DNA from: SHVO01 sp964576515
GTDB lineage: Bacteria; Pseudomonadota; Alphaproteobacteria; Rhodospirillales; Rhodospirillaceae
DNA: 64,000 bases
Assembly (NCBI GenBank): GCA_964576515.1
Contig: CAZNUW010000009.1
Coordinates: forward strand, 124,001-188,000
Reading direction: 5' to 3'
A program made the position numbers and the translations under genes. Below the pieces are notes generated by a model. That model searched no databases. It was not told where the DNA came from and was given only the letters and a program-made list of their open reading frames with translations. Below are positions 43,314-51,767 of this stretch, in pieces (position 1 is the first letter of the stretch; each line of letters starts with the position of its first letter).

Positions 43314-45467
43314 CTAAAAGCGGCGCGACACCGACAGTTCGACACTCCGCGGCGCGCCCTCGAAGACGAGATAGGAGGAGTACCCCGACCAGTCGGCGTA
43401 AAGCTTGTCGGTGAGGTTCCTGCCCCTGAGGGTGAGCGACGCAAACGGCGCATTCCAGGAGATGGAGGCGTCGAGCGTCGTGAAACCCTTCACGTTGACG
43501 GTGTTGGCGTTGGATGTGAAGAAGTTGCCGTTATGGCGCACAACGCCCGTGACGGTGACCGGCAACGTCCCCGGGGTGTAGGTTACGACGACGTCCGCCA
43601 GGCGCGCGGGCACATTTGCCGGACGATTGCCGGAGCGGTTCGCGCCCCCGGCTTCGATCAAGTGATCGAACTCCGCTTTCAGCAGCGTCGCCCCCACTTC
43701 GACTCGCAAGGCTTCCGTAACTCGCCAATCCAAGGCCAGCTCGACACCTTTCGAGATCTGGCTGCCGCCCTGAATGGTGACCGCGGGATTGACCAGATCG
43801 CGGGTCAGGATGTCGTCCTGACGGATGTGGAAGGCGGACGCCGTCATATGGAGACTGTCGCCGGCGAGCGAGGCCTTCAGTCCCGCTTCATACGATTCCC
43901 CCATGCTCACCTTGAACGAGGCGTTGGCGGCGCTCATGAACAGAAGCCCGCTGACCGGGGTCGCCGCGCGGGTGTACTGCGCATAGACTTGAGCCTCCGG
44001 CGTGACGCTGTAAACGGCGCCCGCGCGCCACGAGACCGGCGCATAATCCTGACCATAGGCCGACGCCGTGTCGGCGGTGACGTTGAGAACGTGCCGGTCG
44101 AGTTTGAAGTCGTCGAGACGCGCCCCGCCGACCAGCAAGAGGTCGGACGAGATATTGAAAGCGTTCTCGAAGAACACGGCGCGGGATTTGACGTCCGCGG
44201 TCACGTTCTGTCGCGTGGCGTAATTCGCGGGCGTGTCTTGCGGTAAAAGTCCCCGGACCGGCGCCCATGGATCGACCGAAGCGGTGGACCCGAACCGACG
44301 CAGCGTAAAGAAATCCGTGCCGCTGATTTCACCGCCGAGCGTGAAGCGATTGCGATGGCCCGCGAGATCGCCGTCGAATGCCGCGTGCAAACGCTGATTC
44401 CAGACCTGATGATCGTGCGTGATGATGGAGGTCAGACGATCGAAGCGACCCGTGCCCGCGTTGTAGCCGTAGTCGTCGGCGTCGCGCCAGAGGCGGTCCG
44501 CCGTATACCAACTGCTGTCGCTGACGATGCGCCATGTATCGGACAGGAGATACTCCGCCTTGGCGCGCAGCCACAGCGAGTCCGAGTCCATGCGGCCGTC
44601 GTCGGTGTCGTAATTGCGTCCGCGCAGCGCCTTATCGAACACCAAACCGCTCGCGCCGCCGATAAAATCCGCCGGATCGCGCGCGACGGACGCCGGAACG
44701 AGCGGCGTGCCGTAATAGGCGGTGGTGAATGCGTCTTCAAAGTAGTCGGCGGAGACCGTCGCCGAGAATCGCTCGGACGCCTGAAACAGCGCCGAGAATG
44801 TGCCCGCGAAACTGCGCGAGTCCGTATCTTCGATGTAGCCGTCCGACTTTGTTTGCGCGACATCGGCGCGCACGGCGACATGATCGCCGAGAGGAATGTT
44901 GAGATCGCCGGCGAGACGCAAACTGTTCCAGCTTCCGTAGCTCGCGAAAACCTCGCCGAACGTATCCCCGACGACGGGCCGCCGCGGGACGAAGTTGATC
45001 GCGCCTGCGAGCGCCCCCTCGCCCGACGTCACCGACGCCGGGCCTTTGATGACCTCGATGCGCTCGAAGGACCAGGCATCCCAATTGCGCATCTCGGTTC
45101 CCGAAGTCGCGAGACGCACGCCGTCGTAGAGATAGTTCACCGCGCGATGAAACCCGCGCATGGAGACGGACCCGACGGACCCGGGAAGATTGCCCGATGC
45201 GACGCCGGGCGCGGCGTTCATGGCTTCGATCGCGCTACGCACTCCTTGAAGTTGGAGGTCGTCTTGCGTGAGCACATCGATGGTGGCCGGTATTTCACGC
45301 TCGGTCAGGCCCAGGCGGCCGGTCACTTCGGCTTTGAATTCCAGCGGTCGCCCGGTGATCACGATGCGTTCAAGATCGTCCGCATCGCGCGCGCTCGACG
45401 CGGCGTGGACGGACAGCGGGGCGAGCACCCCGAGACACGCGGTGGATGTCAGTAAGAAAGATTTCAT
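43314..45467 (-). CDS. TonB-dependent outer-membrane receptor
   Basis: 717 aa. Signal peptide (SVHAAS, about residue 23), TonB-box-like RIVITG, plug domain (IPATIDVLTQDDLQLQGV, SVSMRGFHRAVNYLYDG, ERIEVIKGPASVTSGEGALAGAINFVPRRP) and a 22-strand barrel ending in a Phe (VELSVSRRF). The plug resembles siderophore receptors. A His-rich DUF2946-like gene directly upstream suggests metal, possibly copper, uptake, but the ligand is not shown by the sequence. The ATG at 45467 begins the signal peptide; the open frame upstream to 45590 is not used. Confidence 0.93.
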   Translation of the reverse strand: MKSFLLTSTACLGVLAPLSVHAASSARDADDLERIVITGRPLEFKAEVTGRLGLTEREIPATIDVLTQDDLQLQGVRSAIEAMNAAPGVASGNLPGSVGSVSMRGFHRAVNYLYDGVRLATSGTEMRNWDAWSFERIEVIKGPASVTSGEGALAGAINFVPRRPVVGDTFGEVFASYGSWNSLRLAGDLNIPLGDHVAVRADVAQTKSDGYIEDTDSRSFAGTFSALFQASERFSATVSADYFEDAFTTAYYGTPLVPASVARDPADFIGGASGLVFDKALRGRNYDTDDGRMDSDSLWLRAKAEYLLSDTWRIVSDSSWYTADRLWRDADDYGYNAGTGRFDRLTSIITHDHQVWNQRLHAAFDGDLAGHRNRFTLGGEISGTDFFTLRRFGSTASVDPWAPVRGLLPQDTPANYATRQNVTADVKSRAVFFENAFNISSDLLLVGGARLDDFKLDRHVLNVTADTASAYGQDYAPVSWRAGAVYSVTPEAQVYAQYTRAATPVSGLLFMSAANASFKVSMGESYEAGLKASLAGDSLHMTASAFHIRQDDILTRDLVNPAVTIQGGSQISKGVELALDWRVTEALRVEVGATLLKAEFDHLIEAGGANRSGNRPANVPARLADVVVTYTPGTLPVTVTGVVRHNGNFFTSNANTVNVKGFTTLDASISWNAPFASLTLRGRNLTDKLYADWSGYSSYLVFEGAPRSVELSVSRRF

Positions 45468-45652
45468 AACAGTTCCTTCGGCGCGCACTGCCGCGCCAAT
45501 ACAGCCTTGTGCAACGCCCACTTCAGGGACGCGCGCATAGGCCGAAGCACCGCGCAGCCGATCGCTCGGCCTCGCATCTTGCTTCTCCAATGGATGACAG
45601 TCCGCCGGGCGCGGACAGAGTCCACCCCGTCGGTTAATTCAGGGATGCAGAA

Positions 45653-46132
45653 TCAGAGGGAAACCGGCGGCGCCCGAGAGGCGTAAGGGGAATAGCGCGC
45701 CGTCGTATGAAGGACTTCGACGATGCGTTTCTGTTCCGTCGCGGCGAAGTCGCGTGGAGTATCGACGACAAGCGTTGCCGGCAGCGTAAGCGCCGCCATG
45801 TCGGCGGCGACGCCGCAAACGGCGCAGTCGGCGTGGCCTTTGTGGGTGTGACCGCCCGCGCCATGATGTCCGGTCCCATGATGCGATGCGCCGTGATCGT
45901 GCGCGACGGCAACCGGTTCAGGCGCCGCATGATGACCCTGATGCCCCTGCCCTTCGGCCATGTGCCGATGATGGGCGTGCGGATCGGTGGGCTGCGGGGA
46001 TGCGGCGGCGCGTTCAGCGGCCGCCGCGACGACGTTGACGGAAAGCTGATTTTGCGCGGCCAGATTGGCGATCAGCGCGATCGCGACAAGCCACGCGGCA
46101 AAACCAAGACGCTTGAATGCGGCCAACGACAT
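45653..46132 (-). CDS. His-rich exported protein, DUF2946-like
   Basis: 159 aa with an N-terminal hydrophobic segment (about 12-28), a middle with over 20 His in HHRHM, GHQGHHAAPE, HHGTGHHGAGGHTHKGH, a CAVC motif, and the C-terminal end SPYASRAPPVSL typical of DUF2946. The His tract and CxxC pair suggest periplasmic metal binding. It is co-directional with the TonB-dependent receptor 185 bases downstream, so the two probably form an uptake pair. Confidence 0.82.
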   Translation of the reverse strand: MSLAAFKRLGFAAWLVAIALIANLAAQNQLSVNVVAAAAERAAASPQPTDPHAHHRHMAEGQGHQGHHAAPEPVAVAHDHGASHHGTGHHGAGGHTHKGHADCAVCGVAADMAALTLPATLVVDTPRDFAATEQKRIVEVLHTTARYSPYASRAPPVSL

Positions 46133-46200
46133 GGTGGCGGGAACTTACGTCGCCGCCGGACGCACCGCAAGCCGACAAAATCGTATGCCGATGGAGAGCC

Positions 46201-46383
46201 TTACGACGTGAAGAATGAGTCCGCGCCAGCGCGCGCCTTTTCCTTCTTCGCAGTCTCGGCCTCCGCGCGTGCGATCTCGGCCTTCAGTTCGTCGATGTAG
46301 TCCTTGAGGTCGCCGACCGACATGCGGGTGAGATCTTTCTTCACCGGCTTTTTCTTGATGGGATCGAGATCGTCGGTATCCAT
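46201..46383 (-). CDS. DUF1192 small protein
   Basis: A 60-residue alphaproteobacterial protein with LTRMSVGDLKDYIDELKAEI and a charged helix after it. GAGGAGG seven bases before the ATG at 46383 decides the start; the upstream ATG at 46401 is inside that ribosome binding site. Function unknown. It is divergent from the quinone oxidoreductase gene across 57 bases that contain a perfect inverted repeat. Confidence 0.88.
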   Translation of the reverse strand: MDTDDLDPIKKKPVKKDLTRMSVGDLKDYIDELKAEIARAEAETAKKEKARAGADSFFTS

Positions 46384-46410
46384 CGCTTCCTCCTCGCGCA
46401 TGATCGTCCT

Positions 46411-46429
46411 ATAGGTAGCGAATACCTAT
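46411..46429. promoter_or_regulatory. Inverted repeat in divergent promoter region (possible operator)
   Basis: ATAGGTA, 5 bases, TACCTAT: a perfect 7-bp dyad in the 57-base spacer between DUF1192 and the quinone oxidoreductase gene. Spacing suits a dimeric winged-helix regulator; none is encoded nearby. Confidence 0.5.
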
Positions 46430-46440
46430 GAGAGGCCGCA

Positions 46441-47442
46441 ATGGGCGCATCGCTTCCCGAGACAATCACCTGCGTCGAGATCTCCGCGCCCGGCGGCCCG
46501 GAGCAATTGACTGCGACAAGCCGTCCTTGTCCGCGCCCGCAGGCGCGCGAAGTGCTGATCCGGATCGAAGCGGCGGGCGTCAACCGGCCGGACGTCGTAC
46601 AGCGCAAGGGCCTCTATCCACCGCCGCCCGGCGCGTCCGACATTCCCGGCCTTGAAGTCGCCGGTGAAGTGATCGCCGTCGGCGCGGACGTCACGTGGCC
46701 CGGCGTCGGCGCACGCGTTTGCGCGCTCGTCGCCGGCGGAGGTTACGCAAGCCATGTCGTCGCCGCCGCGAGCGCCTGCCTTCCCATTCCAAAGGGTTTC
46801 AACGCGATCGAAGCCGCCGCCCTGCCCGAGACATTCTTTACGGTATGGCACAATGTGTTCGAGCGCGGCGCACTGAAGGCGGGCGAGAACTTCCTCGTAC
46901 ACGGCGGATCGAGCGGGATCGGCACGACGGCCATCCAACTCGCGCGCGCCTTCGGGGCCTTCGTGGTCACCACCGCGGGCAGCGACGCCAAGTGCGACGC
47001 CTGCCGCGCGCTGGGCGCCGATCTCGCAATCAATTACCGCACGGCGGATTTCGCCGCGGAGATCAAGGCCAAGGCGCCGGGCGGCGGCGTCGACGTCATC
47101 CTCGACATGGTCGGCGGCCCCTACACCGAGCGCAATCTGCGCAGCCTGAAACCGGACGGACGGCTGGTGAACATCGCCTTCCTCTCAGGGTCGAAGACGG
47201 AGGTCGATCTGATGCCGGTGATGCTCAAGCGCCTGACGGTCACGGGGTCCACCTTGCGCGCGCGGGATGAGGCCTTCAAAGGCCGCCTTGCCAACGCCCT
47301 CAAGGAAAAGGTTTGGCCGCTGTTGGAAACGGGACAAATTCGGCCCGTGATCCATGCGACATTTCCCCTGGCCCAGGCGGCGGACGCCCACCGTCTGATG
47401 GAATCCAGCGCCCATACGGGCAAGATCGTCCTGACCCCCTAG
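46441..47442 (+). CDS. NAD(P)H quinone oxidoreductase, zinc-free MDR family
   Basis: Medium-chain reductase of the PIG3/quinone oxidoreductase type, 333 aa. The GroES-like half has VLIRIEAAGVNRPDVVQRKG, and the Rossmann half has ENFLVHGGSSGIGTTAIQLARAFGA with the NADPH motif. The catalytic-zinc ligands of alcohol dehydrogenases are absent. It likely reduces quinones or enones. GAGAGG lies four bases before the ATG. The divergent pairing with DUF1192 is common in Alphaproteobacteria. Confidence 0.93.
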   Translation: MGASLPETITCVEISAPGGPEQLTATSRPCPRPQAREVLIRIEAAGVNRPDVVQRKGLYPPPPGASDIPGLEVAGEVIAVGADVTWPGVGARVCALVAGGGYASHVVAAASACLPIPKGFNAIEAAALPETFFTVWHNVFERGALKAGENFLVHGGSSGIGTTAIQLARAFGAFVVTTAGSDAKCDACRALGADLAINYRTADFAAEIKAKAPGGGVDVILDMVGGPYTERNLRSLKPDGRLVNIAFLSGSKTEVDLMPVMLKRLTVTGSTLRARDEAFKGRLANALKEKVWPLLETGQIRPVIHATFPLAQAADAHRLMESSAHTGKIVLTP

Positions 47443-47618
47443 ATATGGTCCTAATTACAAGGACTTAGGAAAAATTTTCCCGAAACGGTTTGACCCTGGC
47501 GGTTCAAAACCGATATATACGAGCAAGATGTACAGGCCTCCCGGCAAGCCGCCGGCGTCGGCCATCCGGTTAAGCGGCTGGGCCCGCGACCCCGGGCCCA
47601 ATCCGAAAGGAAGAGACT

Positions 47619-48290
47619 ATGGTGCTGCCTCTGATGCCGAAGGCGACGGCAGTTTGGCTGGTGGAAAACACCGCGTTGTCGTTCGAGCAGATCGCCGATT
47701 TTACCGGCATGCATGAGCTTGAGGTTCAGGCGATCGCCGACGGCGAAGTCGCCGTGGGCATCGTCGGCGTAAACCCCGTCGCCAATGGTCAATTGACCCA
47801 GGCCGACCTGGAGCGCGCCGAAGGCGACTCGCGCGTGAAGCTGCGCCTCAACAAAACCGACATCCCGATCCCGAAGGCCCGCGCCAAGGGCGCGCGCTAT
47901 ACGCCTGTGTCCAAGCGCCAGGATCGCCCGGACGCCATCGCATGGCTGTTGAAGCATCACCCGGAACTGACGGACGCGCAGATCAGCCGTCTGATCGGGA
48001 CCACCAAGCCGACGATCCTGTCGGTGCGCGACCGTTCGCACTGGAACGCGGCCAACATCAAGCCGCAGAACCCGGTGACGCTCGGCCTGTGCACGGAGCC
48101 GGAACTGGAGAAGATGGTGATCATCGCCCAGCGCCGCGTGTCGAATGCCGCCAAGGCCGCCGCCCGCGAAGCCGCGCGCCGCGAACGTGAAGCCGCCCAG
48201 GCCAATCAAGCGGCCGAGGCTCCGGCGGAAGAGCCCGCACCGGCCGCCGAAGCAAGCGACGACGGCGCAAGCGAGCAGAACCCCGCTTAA
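47619..48290 (+). CDS. trcR: DUF1013 cell-cycle transcriptional regulator TrcR
   Basis: 223-residue alphaproteobacterial protein; its Caulobacter relative TrcR is described as a cell-cycle transcription factor. The DUF1013 core is clear: PLMPKATAVWLVENTALSFEQIADFTGMHELEVQAIADGE, VKLRLNKTDIPIPKARAKGARYTP, DRPDAIAWLLKHHPELTDAQISRLIGTTKPTI. The two helix-turn-helix-like stretches lie at about 20-45 and 115-140. The last 55 residues are Ala/Glu/Pro-rich and probably disordered. A strong hairpin lies just downstream. Confidence 0.92.
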   Translation: MVLPLMPKATAVWLVENTALSFEQIADFTGMHELEVQAIADGEVAVGIVGVNPVANGQLTQADLERAEGDSRVKLRLNKTDIPIPKARAKGARYTPVSKRQDRPDAIAWLLKHHPELTDAQISRLIGTTKPTILSVRDRSHWNAANIKPQNPVTLGLCTEPELEKMVIIAQRRVSNAAKAAAREAARREREAAQANQAAEAPAEEPAPAAEASDDGASEQNPA

Positions 48291-48301
48291 AACCCCACAA
48301 C

Positions 48302-48337
48302 AAAAAAAGGCCCATCCGGCGATGGGCCTTAAACTTT
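48302..48337 (-). terminator. Bidirectional terminator between trcR and ydcH
   Basis: A 10-bp perfect stem (AAGGCCCATC / GATGGGCCTT, loop CGGC). On the minus strand it is followed by seven T, on the plus strand by AAACTTTT, so it serves the minus-strand ydcH gene best and trcR as well. Confidence 0.8.
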
Positions 48338-48424
48338 TGGGGATCCTACCCTTTCGCTTGAGGCTACGGGCGAGTCTCCCGTGTTGACGCCTTGCGATCG
48401 GCTTTGGGCTGATTCTTTTATGAC

Positions 48425-48595
48425 TTAGCTGACGTCCGCCATGCGGTGCAGCTCGTCTTTGATTTTCAGCTTCTTTCTTTTGAGTTCGTGAACGCGTGAG
48501 AAGTCTGGGGAAGGTCGTCGCTCTTCTTCGAAGAGGATGAATTCGATTTCCTTATGCTTCGCGTTTAGGGCTTCCGTCCTCGCATCAAGACCCAT
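48425..48595 (-). CDS. DUF465 (YdcH-like) small protein, first of a pair
   Basis: A 56-residue, wholly helical, charged protein (ALNAKHKEIEFILFEEE, VHELKRKKLKIKDELHRM). This is the DUF465/YdcH pattern, in which an ExxR...LKKxKLxLKDEI helix pair is typical. The short frame is supported by that match, an ATG at 48595 and the terminator downstream. A second, plus-strand member begins 336 bases away, which is an unusual divergent duplication. Confidence 0.85.
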   Translation of the reverse strand: MGLDARTEALNAKHKEIEFILFEEERRPSPDFSRVHELKRKKLKIKDELHRMADVS

Positions 48596-48931
48596 AGGTG
48601 ACGTCCTCCGGATCGTTGTTCACAACAAGGCGAGTTTAAGGCCTTCATGCGGGCACTTTCCAGCCTTAGAGATAAGGCGTTGATGCCGCTGCATTTGAGT
48701 TCGCCGCATGCGCGCGAAATGGCGGATGCGCAACTGTGGCACCCTCCGGAGTCGCGACACTTTTCTAACCATCACAGCCCGCCGGGCCCCTGTTCGGCAG
48801 CGCGCATGGGGTGTAAAGTTCTGAAATACCTAGGGAACCGACACCCCGCCGGCCTAACAACCGGCGATTGGGAAGGTTATTCAGCAACCATGCCGCGAGC
48901 ACGCGGCCTTCTGACGGCGATACGCGGGCGA
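48596..48931. other. 336-base spacer between divergent ydcH-like genes
   Basis: No convincing gene. The right half is rich in inverted repeats: GGGGTGT (48808-48814) pairs with ACACCCC (48841-48847), and CGCCGG (48847-48852) with CCGGCG (48861-48866). These could fold in a leader of the plus-strand ydcH gene or a small RNA. Promoters for both genes must lie here but I cannot place them firmly. Confidence 0.5.
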
Positions 48932-49135
48932 ATGGATTGGGATCAAGAACAGTTGAAGGCCAAGCTCGCGGAACTTGAGTTGGAGCATCGCGACCTCGAC
49001 GACGTCATCAACCAACTGATCAATGCGTCCGACTTCGACCAGATCAAGGTGGGACGGCTGAAGAAGCGCAAACTCGCGCTCAAGGATCAGATCACGACGC
49101 TGCGCGGACGTCTCATCCCGGACATCATCGCTTAG
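48932..49135 (+). CDS. DUF465 (YdcH-like) small protein, second of a pair
   Basis: 67 residues, helical, with LKAKLAELELEHRDLDDVI, LINASDFDQIKVGRLKKRK and LALKDQITTLRGRLIPDIIA, a clear DUF465 match. I chose the ATG at 48932; an in-frame ATG at 48890 would add 14 basic residues. It ends 20 bases from the convergent GGDEF-like gene. Function unknown; the family is often associated with alphaproteobacterial purE regions. Confidence 0.85.
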   Translation: MDWDQEQLKAKLAELELEHRDLDDVINQLINASDFDQIKVGRLKKRKLALKDQITTLRGRLIPDIIA

Positions 49136-49155
49136 CGCCGCTTAACGAGCATCGC

Positions 49156-49953
49156 TTAACTTGCGCGCAGCAAGTGGTCCGCGCGTCCGATCGCGAGCGC
49201 GGCGCTTTCGCCGGTTCCGATCTGCGCGGCCGCCGTCTTGATGACTAACGCCATTTCGATCCCGCTCACGACGTAGCCGCTCGCGGTCAAATGCGCGCGG
49301 ACAGCGCGCGCGAAATCGGCGGCGTCATGGGCTTCCGTCATCATCGCCAGCGCCGCAAGATTGGCGCCGCCGGCATAACCGACCAGATTGAACCCCCCCG
49401 CCATTGCCGCGGCCATCTCGCTCATGGTTCCGGGCGCACGTTCGCCGGACGCCTCCATCCTAAAGTCCTTCAGGCGCTGCGCGACATCGGCAAGCACGCC
49501 GTTCGCCGCAAGCAAGCCTGAACTGCGGCGGATGTCCTCGCAGGTCGGAACATGGACAAGAAGGACGATCCACGCCGATCCCGCGGCGGCGGGTTGCGAC
49601 AACGCGGCGCCGAGGGCTTTGAGGAGCGCCTCCGGCTCAAGGATGCCAGCGCCCGTCGCGTCGCCCTTGCGCCCGCCCGCGCGCTCCTGGCGTTTCACCA
49701 CGCCGCGCAGATAATTGATCTCCGACACGAGGCCGCCGAGCGCCGCCTGCGTCGCGGGCGTGATCTGATCGACGGGGATACCCAGGATGGTGATGCGATC
49801 GTCGGCGGGCTGAGCCTTGGCCGCCTCCTCGTAGTTCGCCACAACTTTCTTGGCGGGCTGCTCGGACGCGGGCGCCCGGCCCCCACCCTGAGACCGGCCT
49901 TCAAGGCGCTGTTCGACAGTCGCGACCGCCTGCGGCTGGGTGATATCGGGCAT
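49156..49953 (-). CDS. Protein with a probable degenerate GGDEF domain
   Basis: 265 aa. Residues 1-95 are a charged, probably disordered head and a helix (GLVSEINYLRGVVKRQER) that resembles a signalling linker. The C-terminal half follows the GGDEF fold: AANGVLADVAQRLKDFRM matches the GD.VLR.VA..L helix, FNLVGYAGGANLAALAM aligns with ..VGR.GGDEFAVL.., and the end AIGRADHLLRAS matches ADxALYxAK. Asp and Glu of GGDEF are Ala and Asn, and no RxxD inhibitory site is seen, so it should not make c-di-GMP. It may be a binding or scaffold protein. The assignment rests on pattern only. Confidence 0.6.
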   Translation of the reverse strand: MPDITQPQAVATVEQRLEGRSQGGGRAPASEQPAKKVVANYEEAAKAQPADDRITILGIPVDQITPATQAALGGLVSEINYLRGVVKRQERAGGRKGDATGAGILEPEALLKALGAALSQPAAAGSAWIVLLVHVPTCEDIRRSSGLLAANGVLADVAQRLKDFRMEASGERAPGTMSEMAAAMAGGFNLVGYAGGANLAALAMMTEAHDAADFARAVRAHLTASGYVVSGIEMALVIKTAAAQIGTGESAALAIGRADHLLRAS

Positions 49954-50062
49954 CTTAATCCCAGGTTTAGTGGCCCTACGGTGTCCAACCCTAGGGGATA
50001 AGTCTTTGCGAAATCTTACCGTCCCCTATAAAGTGCGCCGCTTTCCCGCCCCGGGGGTATTG

Positions 50063-50596
50063 ATGGGCAAGAAAGCGAAAGCCAAAACACCGAAAGCCGC
50101 CAAGCGCGCCAAAGCGCCGCCCGTCATCGGCATCATCATGGGCAGCACGTCCGACTGGGACACCATGCGCCACGCGGCCGAGGTGCTCGACGCGCTGCAC
50201 GTCCCCTACGAAACCAAAGTGGTCTCGGCGCACCGGACGCCGAAACGCCTGTACGAGTACGCGACCAACGCGCAAGAGCTGGGCATCCAGGTGATCATCG
50301 CGGGCGCCGGCGGCGCCGCGCATCTGCCCGGCATGGCCGCGTCCATGACGACGCTGCCCGTCCTCGGCGTGCCGGTCGAAAGCAAAACCCTGAAAGGTTT
50401 GGATAGCCTTCTATCTATCGCGCAGATGCCGGGCGGCGTTCCGGTCGGCACGCTGGCGATCGGCAAGGCCGGATCGAAGAACGCCGGATTGCTCGCGGCC
50501 TCGATCCTCGCCCTCGCCGACCCGGGCATCGACAAACGCTTGAAAGCCTGGCGCGCCGCCCAGACGAAGTCCGTCGGCGAAAACCCGAACCCTTAA
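50063..50596 (+). CDS. purE: N5-carboxyaminoimidazole ribonucleotide mutase PurE
   Basis: Moves the carboxyl group from N5 to C4 of the imidazole ring in purine synthesis. Class I PurE motifs: IGIIMGSTSDWDTMRHAAEVLD, SAHRTPKRLYEYA, IIAGAGGAAHLPGMAASMTTLPVLGVPV. A Lys/Ala-rich 20-residue N-terminal extension precedes the fold. ATG 50063, with GGGGG upstream, is chosen over the open frame to 49940. Length 177 aa. purK follows 27 bases downstream. Confidence 0.96.
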   Translation: MGKKAKAKTPKAAKRAKAPPVIGIIMGSTSDWDTMRHAAEVLDALHVPYETKVVSAHRTPKRLYEYATNAQELGIQVIIAGAGGAAHLPGMAASMTTLPVLGVPVESKTLKGLDSLLSIAQMPGGVPVGTLAIGKAGSKNAGLLAASILALADPGIDKRLKAWRAAQTKSVGENPNP

Positions 50597-50623
50597 CCAT
50601 CACCTTTCGCGACGAACCGGACC

Positions 50624-51721
50624 ATGAATCGCCTTCCGCCCGGCGCAACCATCGGCATTCTCGGCAACGGCCAACTCGGCCGGATGCTGGCCCTGGCCTC
50701 CGCCCGCCTCGGGTACAAGGCCCATGTCTTCGGCCCCGACGCCGACAGCCCCGCCGAACAGGTTGCCGCGGTCTCGACGGTCGCGGCCTATGACGACACC
50801 GCCGCCCTGGTGGGTTTCGCGGCCGCCGTCGACGCCGTGACGTTTGAGTTCGAGAACGTCCCGGTCAAAACGGTAGAGAACCTGGACACCCGCCTTCGGG
50901 TGCGGCCGGGACCGCGCGTGCTGGAAATCGCCCAGGACCGCATCAAGGAAAAGCGGTTCTTCGCGTCCATCGGCGCGGCGACCCCGTCGTGGGCCGTCGT
51001 CAACACACGCGGCGATCTCGAGTCCGCGCTTCAGACGACGGGCGCGCCGGCGGTGTTGAAGACCGCGCGGCTTGGCTACGACGGCAAGGGTCAGGCCAAG
51101 ATCAAGACTCCTGGCGACGCCGACGCGGCCTGGGCCGCAGTGACCGGCGGCAAAACGCCCACCTCGGAGGGCTTCGCCGTCCTGGAAGGCTTTGTCGATT
51201 TCACGTGCGAGATCTCCGTCCTGGTCGCGCGCGGGGAAGACGGTCAGACGGTCTGCTTCGAGCCGGCCGAAAACGACCACGCGAACCACATCCTGTCCCG
51301 CTCAAGCGTCCCGGCGCGGGTCGCCCCCGCCACCATCCAAGCCGCCACGGGGATCGCCAAGCGGGCGGCCGAGGCCCTGGACCTGATCGGCCTGTTGGCG
51401 GTCGAGATGTTCGTGACCAAATCGGGCGAAGTGCTGTGCAACGAGATGGCGCCGCGTCCCCACAACTCCGGTCACTGGACCATGGACGCAGGCGGCGTCG
51501 ATCAATTCGAGCAACTCGTCCGGGCGGTCGCCGGACTACCGCTGCTGGAGCCCGCGCGTTACTGCGATGTGACCATGGTCAACCTGATCGGCGACGACGC
51601 GAACGATCTGGATAAATACCTGACGGACCCGGCGGCGCGCATCCATCTGTACGGGAAGAAAGACGCCCGGGCGGGCCGCAAGATGGGCCACGTCAACCTG
51701 CTGCGAAAGCCTTCGACTTAA
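50624..51721 (+). CDS. purK: 5-(carboxyamino)imidazole ribonucleotide synthase PurK
   Basis: ATP-grasp enzyme that carboxylates AIR with bicarbonate and passes the product to PurE. It begins with GATIGILGNGQLGRMLALASARLGYK, has the ATP-grasp Lys in VLKTARLGYDGKGQ, and the metal site NEMAPRPHNSGHWTMDA. Length 365 aa is normal. It forms an operon with purE and ends 46 bases from the convergent coq9 gene. Confidence 0.97.
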   Translation: MNRLPPGATIGILGNGQLGRMLALASARLGYKAHVFGPDADSPAEQVAAVSTVAAYDDTAALVGFAAAVDAVTFEFENVPVKTVENLDTRLRVRPGPRVLEIAQDRIKEKRFFASIGAATPSWAVVNTRGDLESALQTTGAPAVLKTARLGYDGKGQAKIKTPGDADAAWAAVTGGKTPTSEGFAVLEGFVDFTCEISVLVARGEDGQTVCFEPAENDHANHILSRSSVPARVAPATIQAATGIAKRAAEALDLIGLLAVEMFVTKSGEVLCNEMAPRPHNSGHWTMDAGGVDQFEQLVRAVAGLPLLEPARYCDVTMVNLIGDDANDLDKYLTDPAARIHLYGKKDARAGRKMGHVNLLRKPST

Positions 51722-51767
51722 AGTGATATTTTAGGTTAGAAACGCTTTATAAGCATATGAAATTAAA

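Noticed and set aside
49940..50062. N-terminal extension of purE
   Set aside because: The ATG at 50063 has GGGGG upstream and begins close to the conserved fold; the extension overlaps the start of the divergent GGDEF-like gene.
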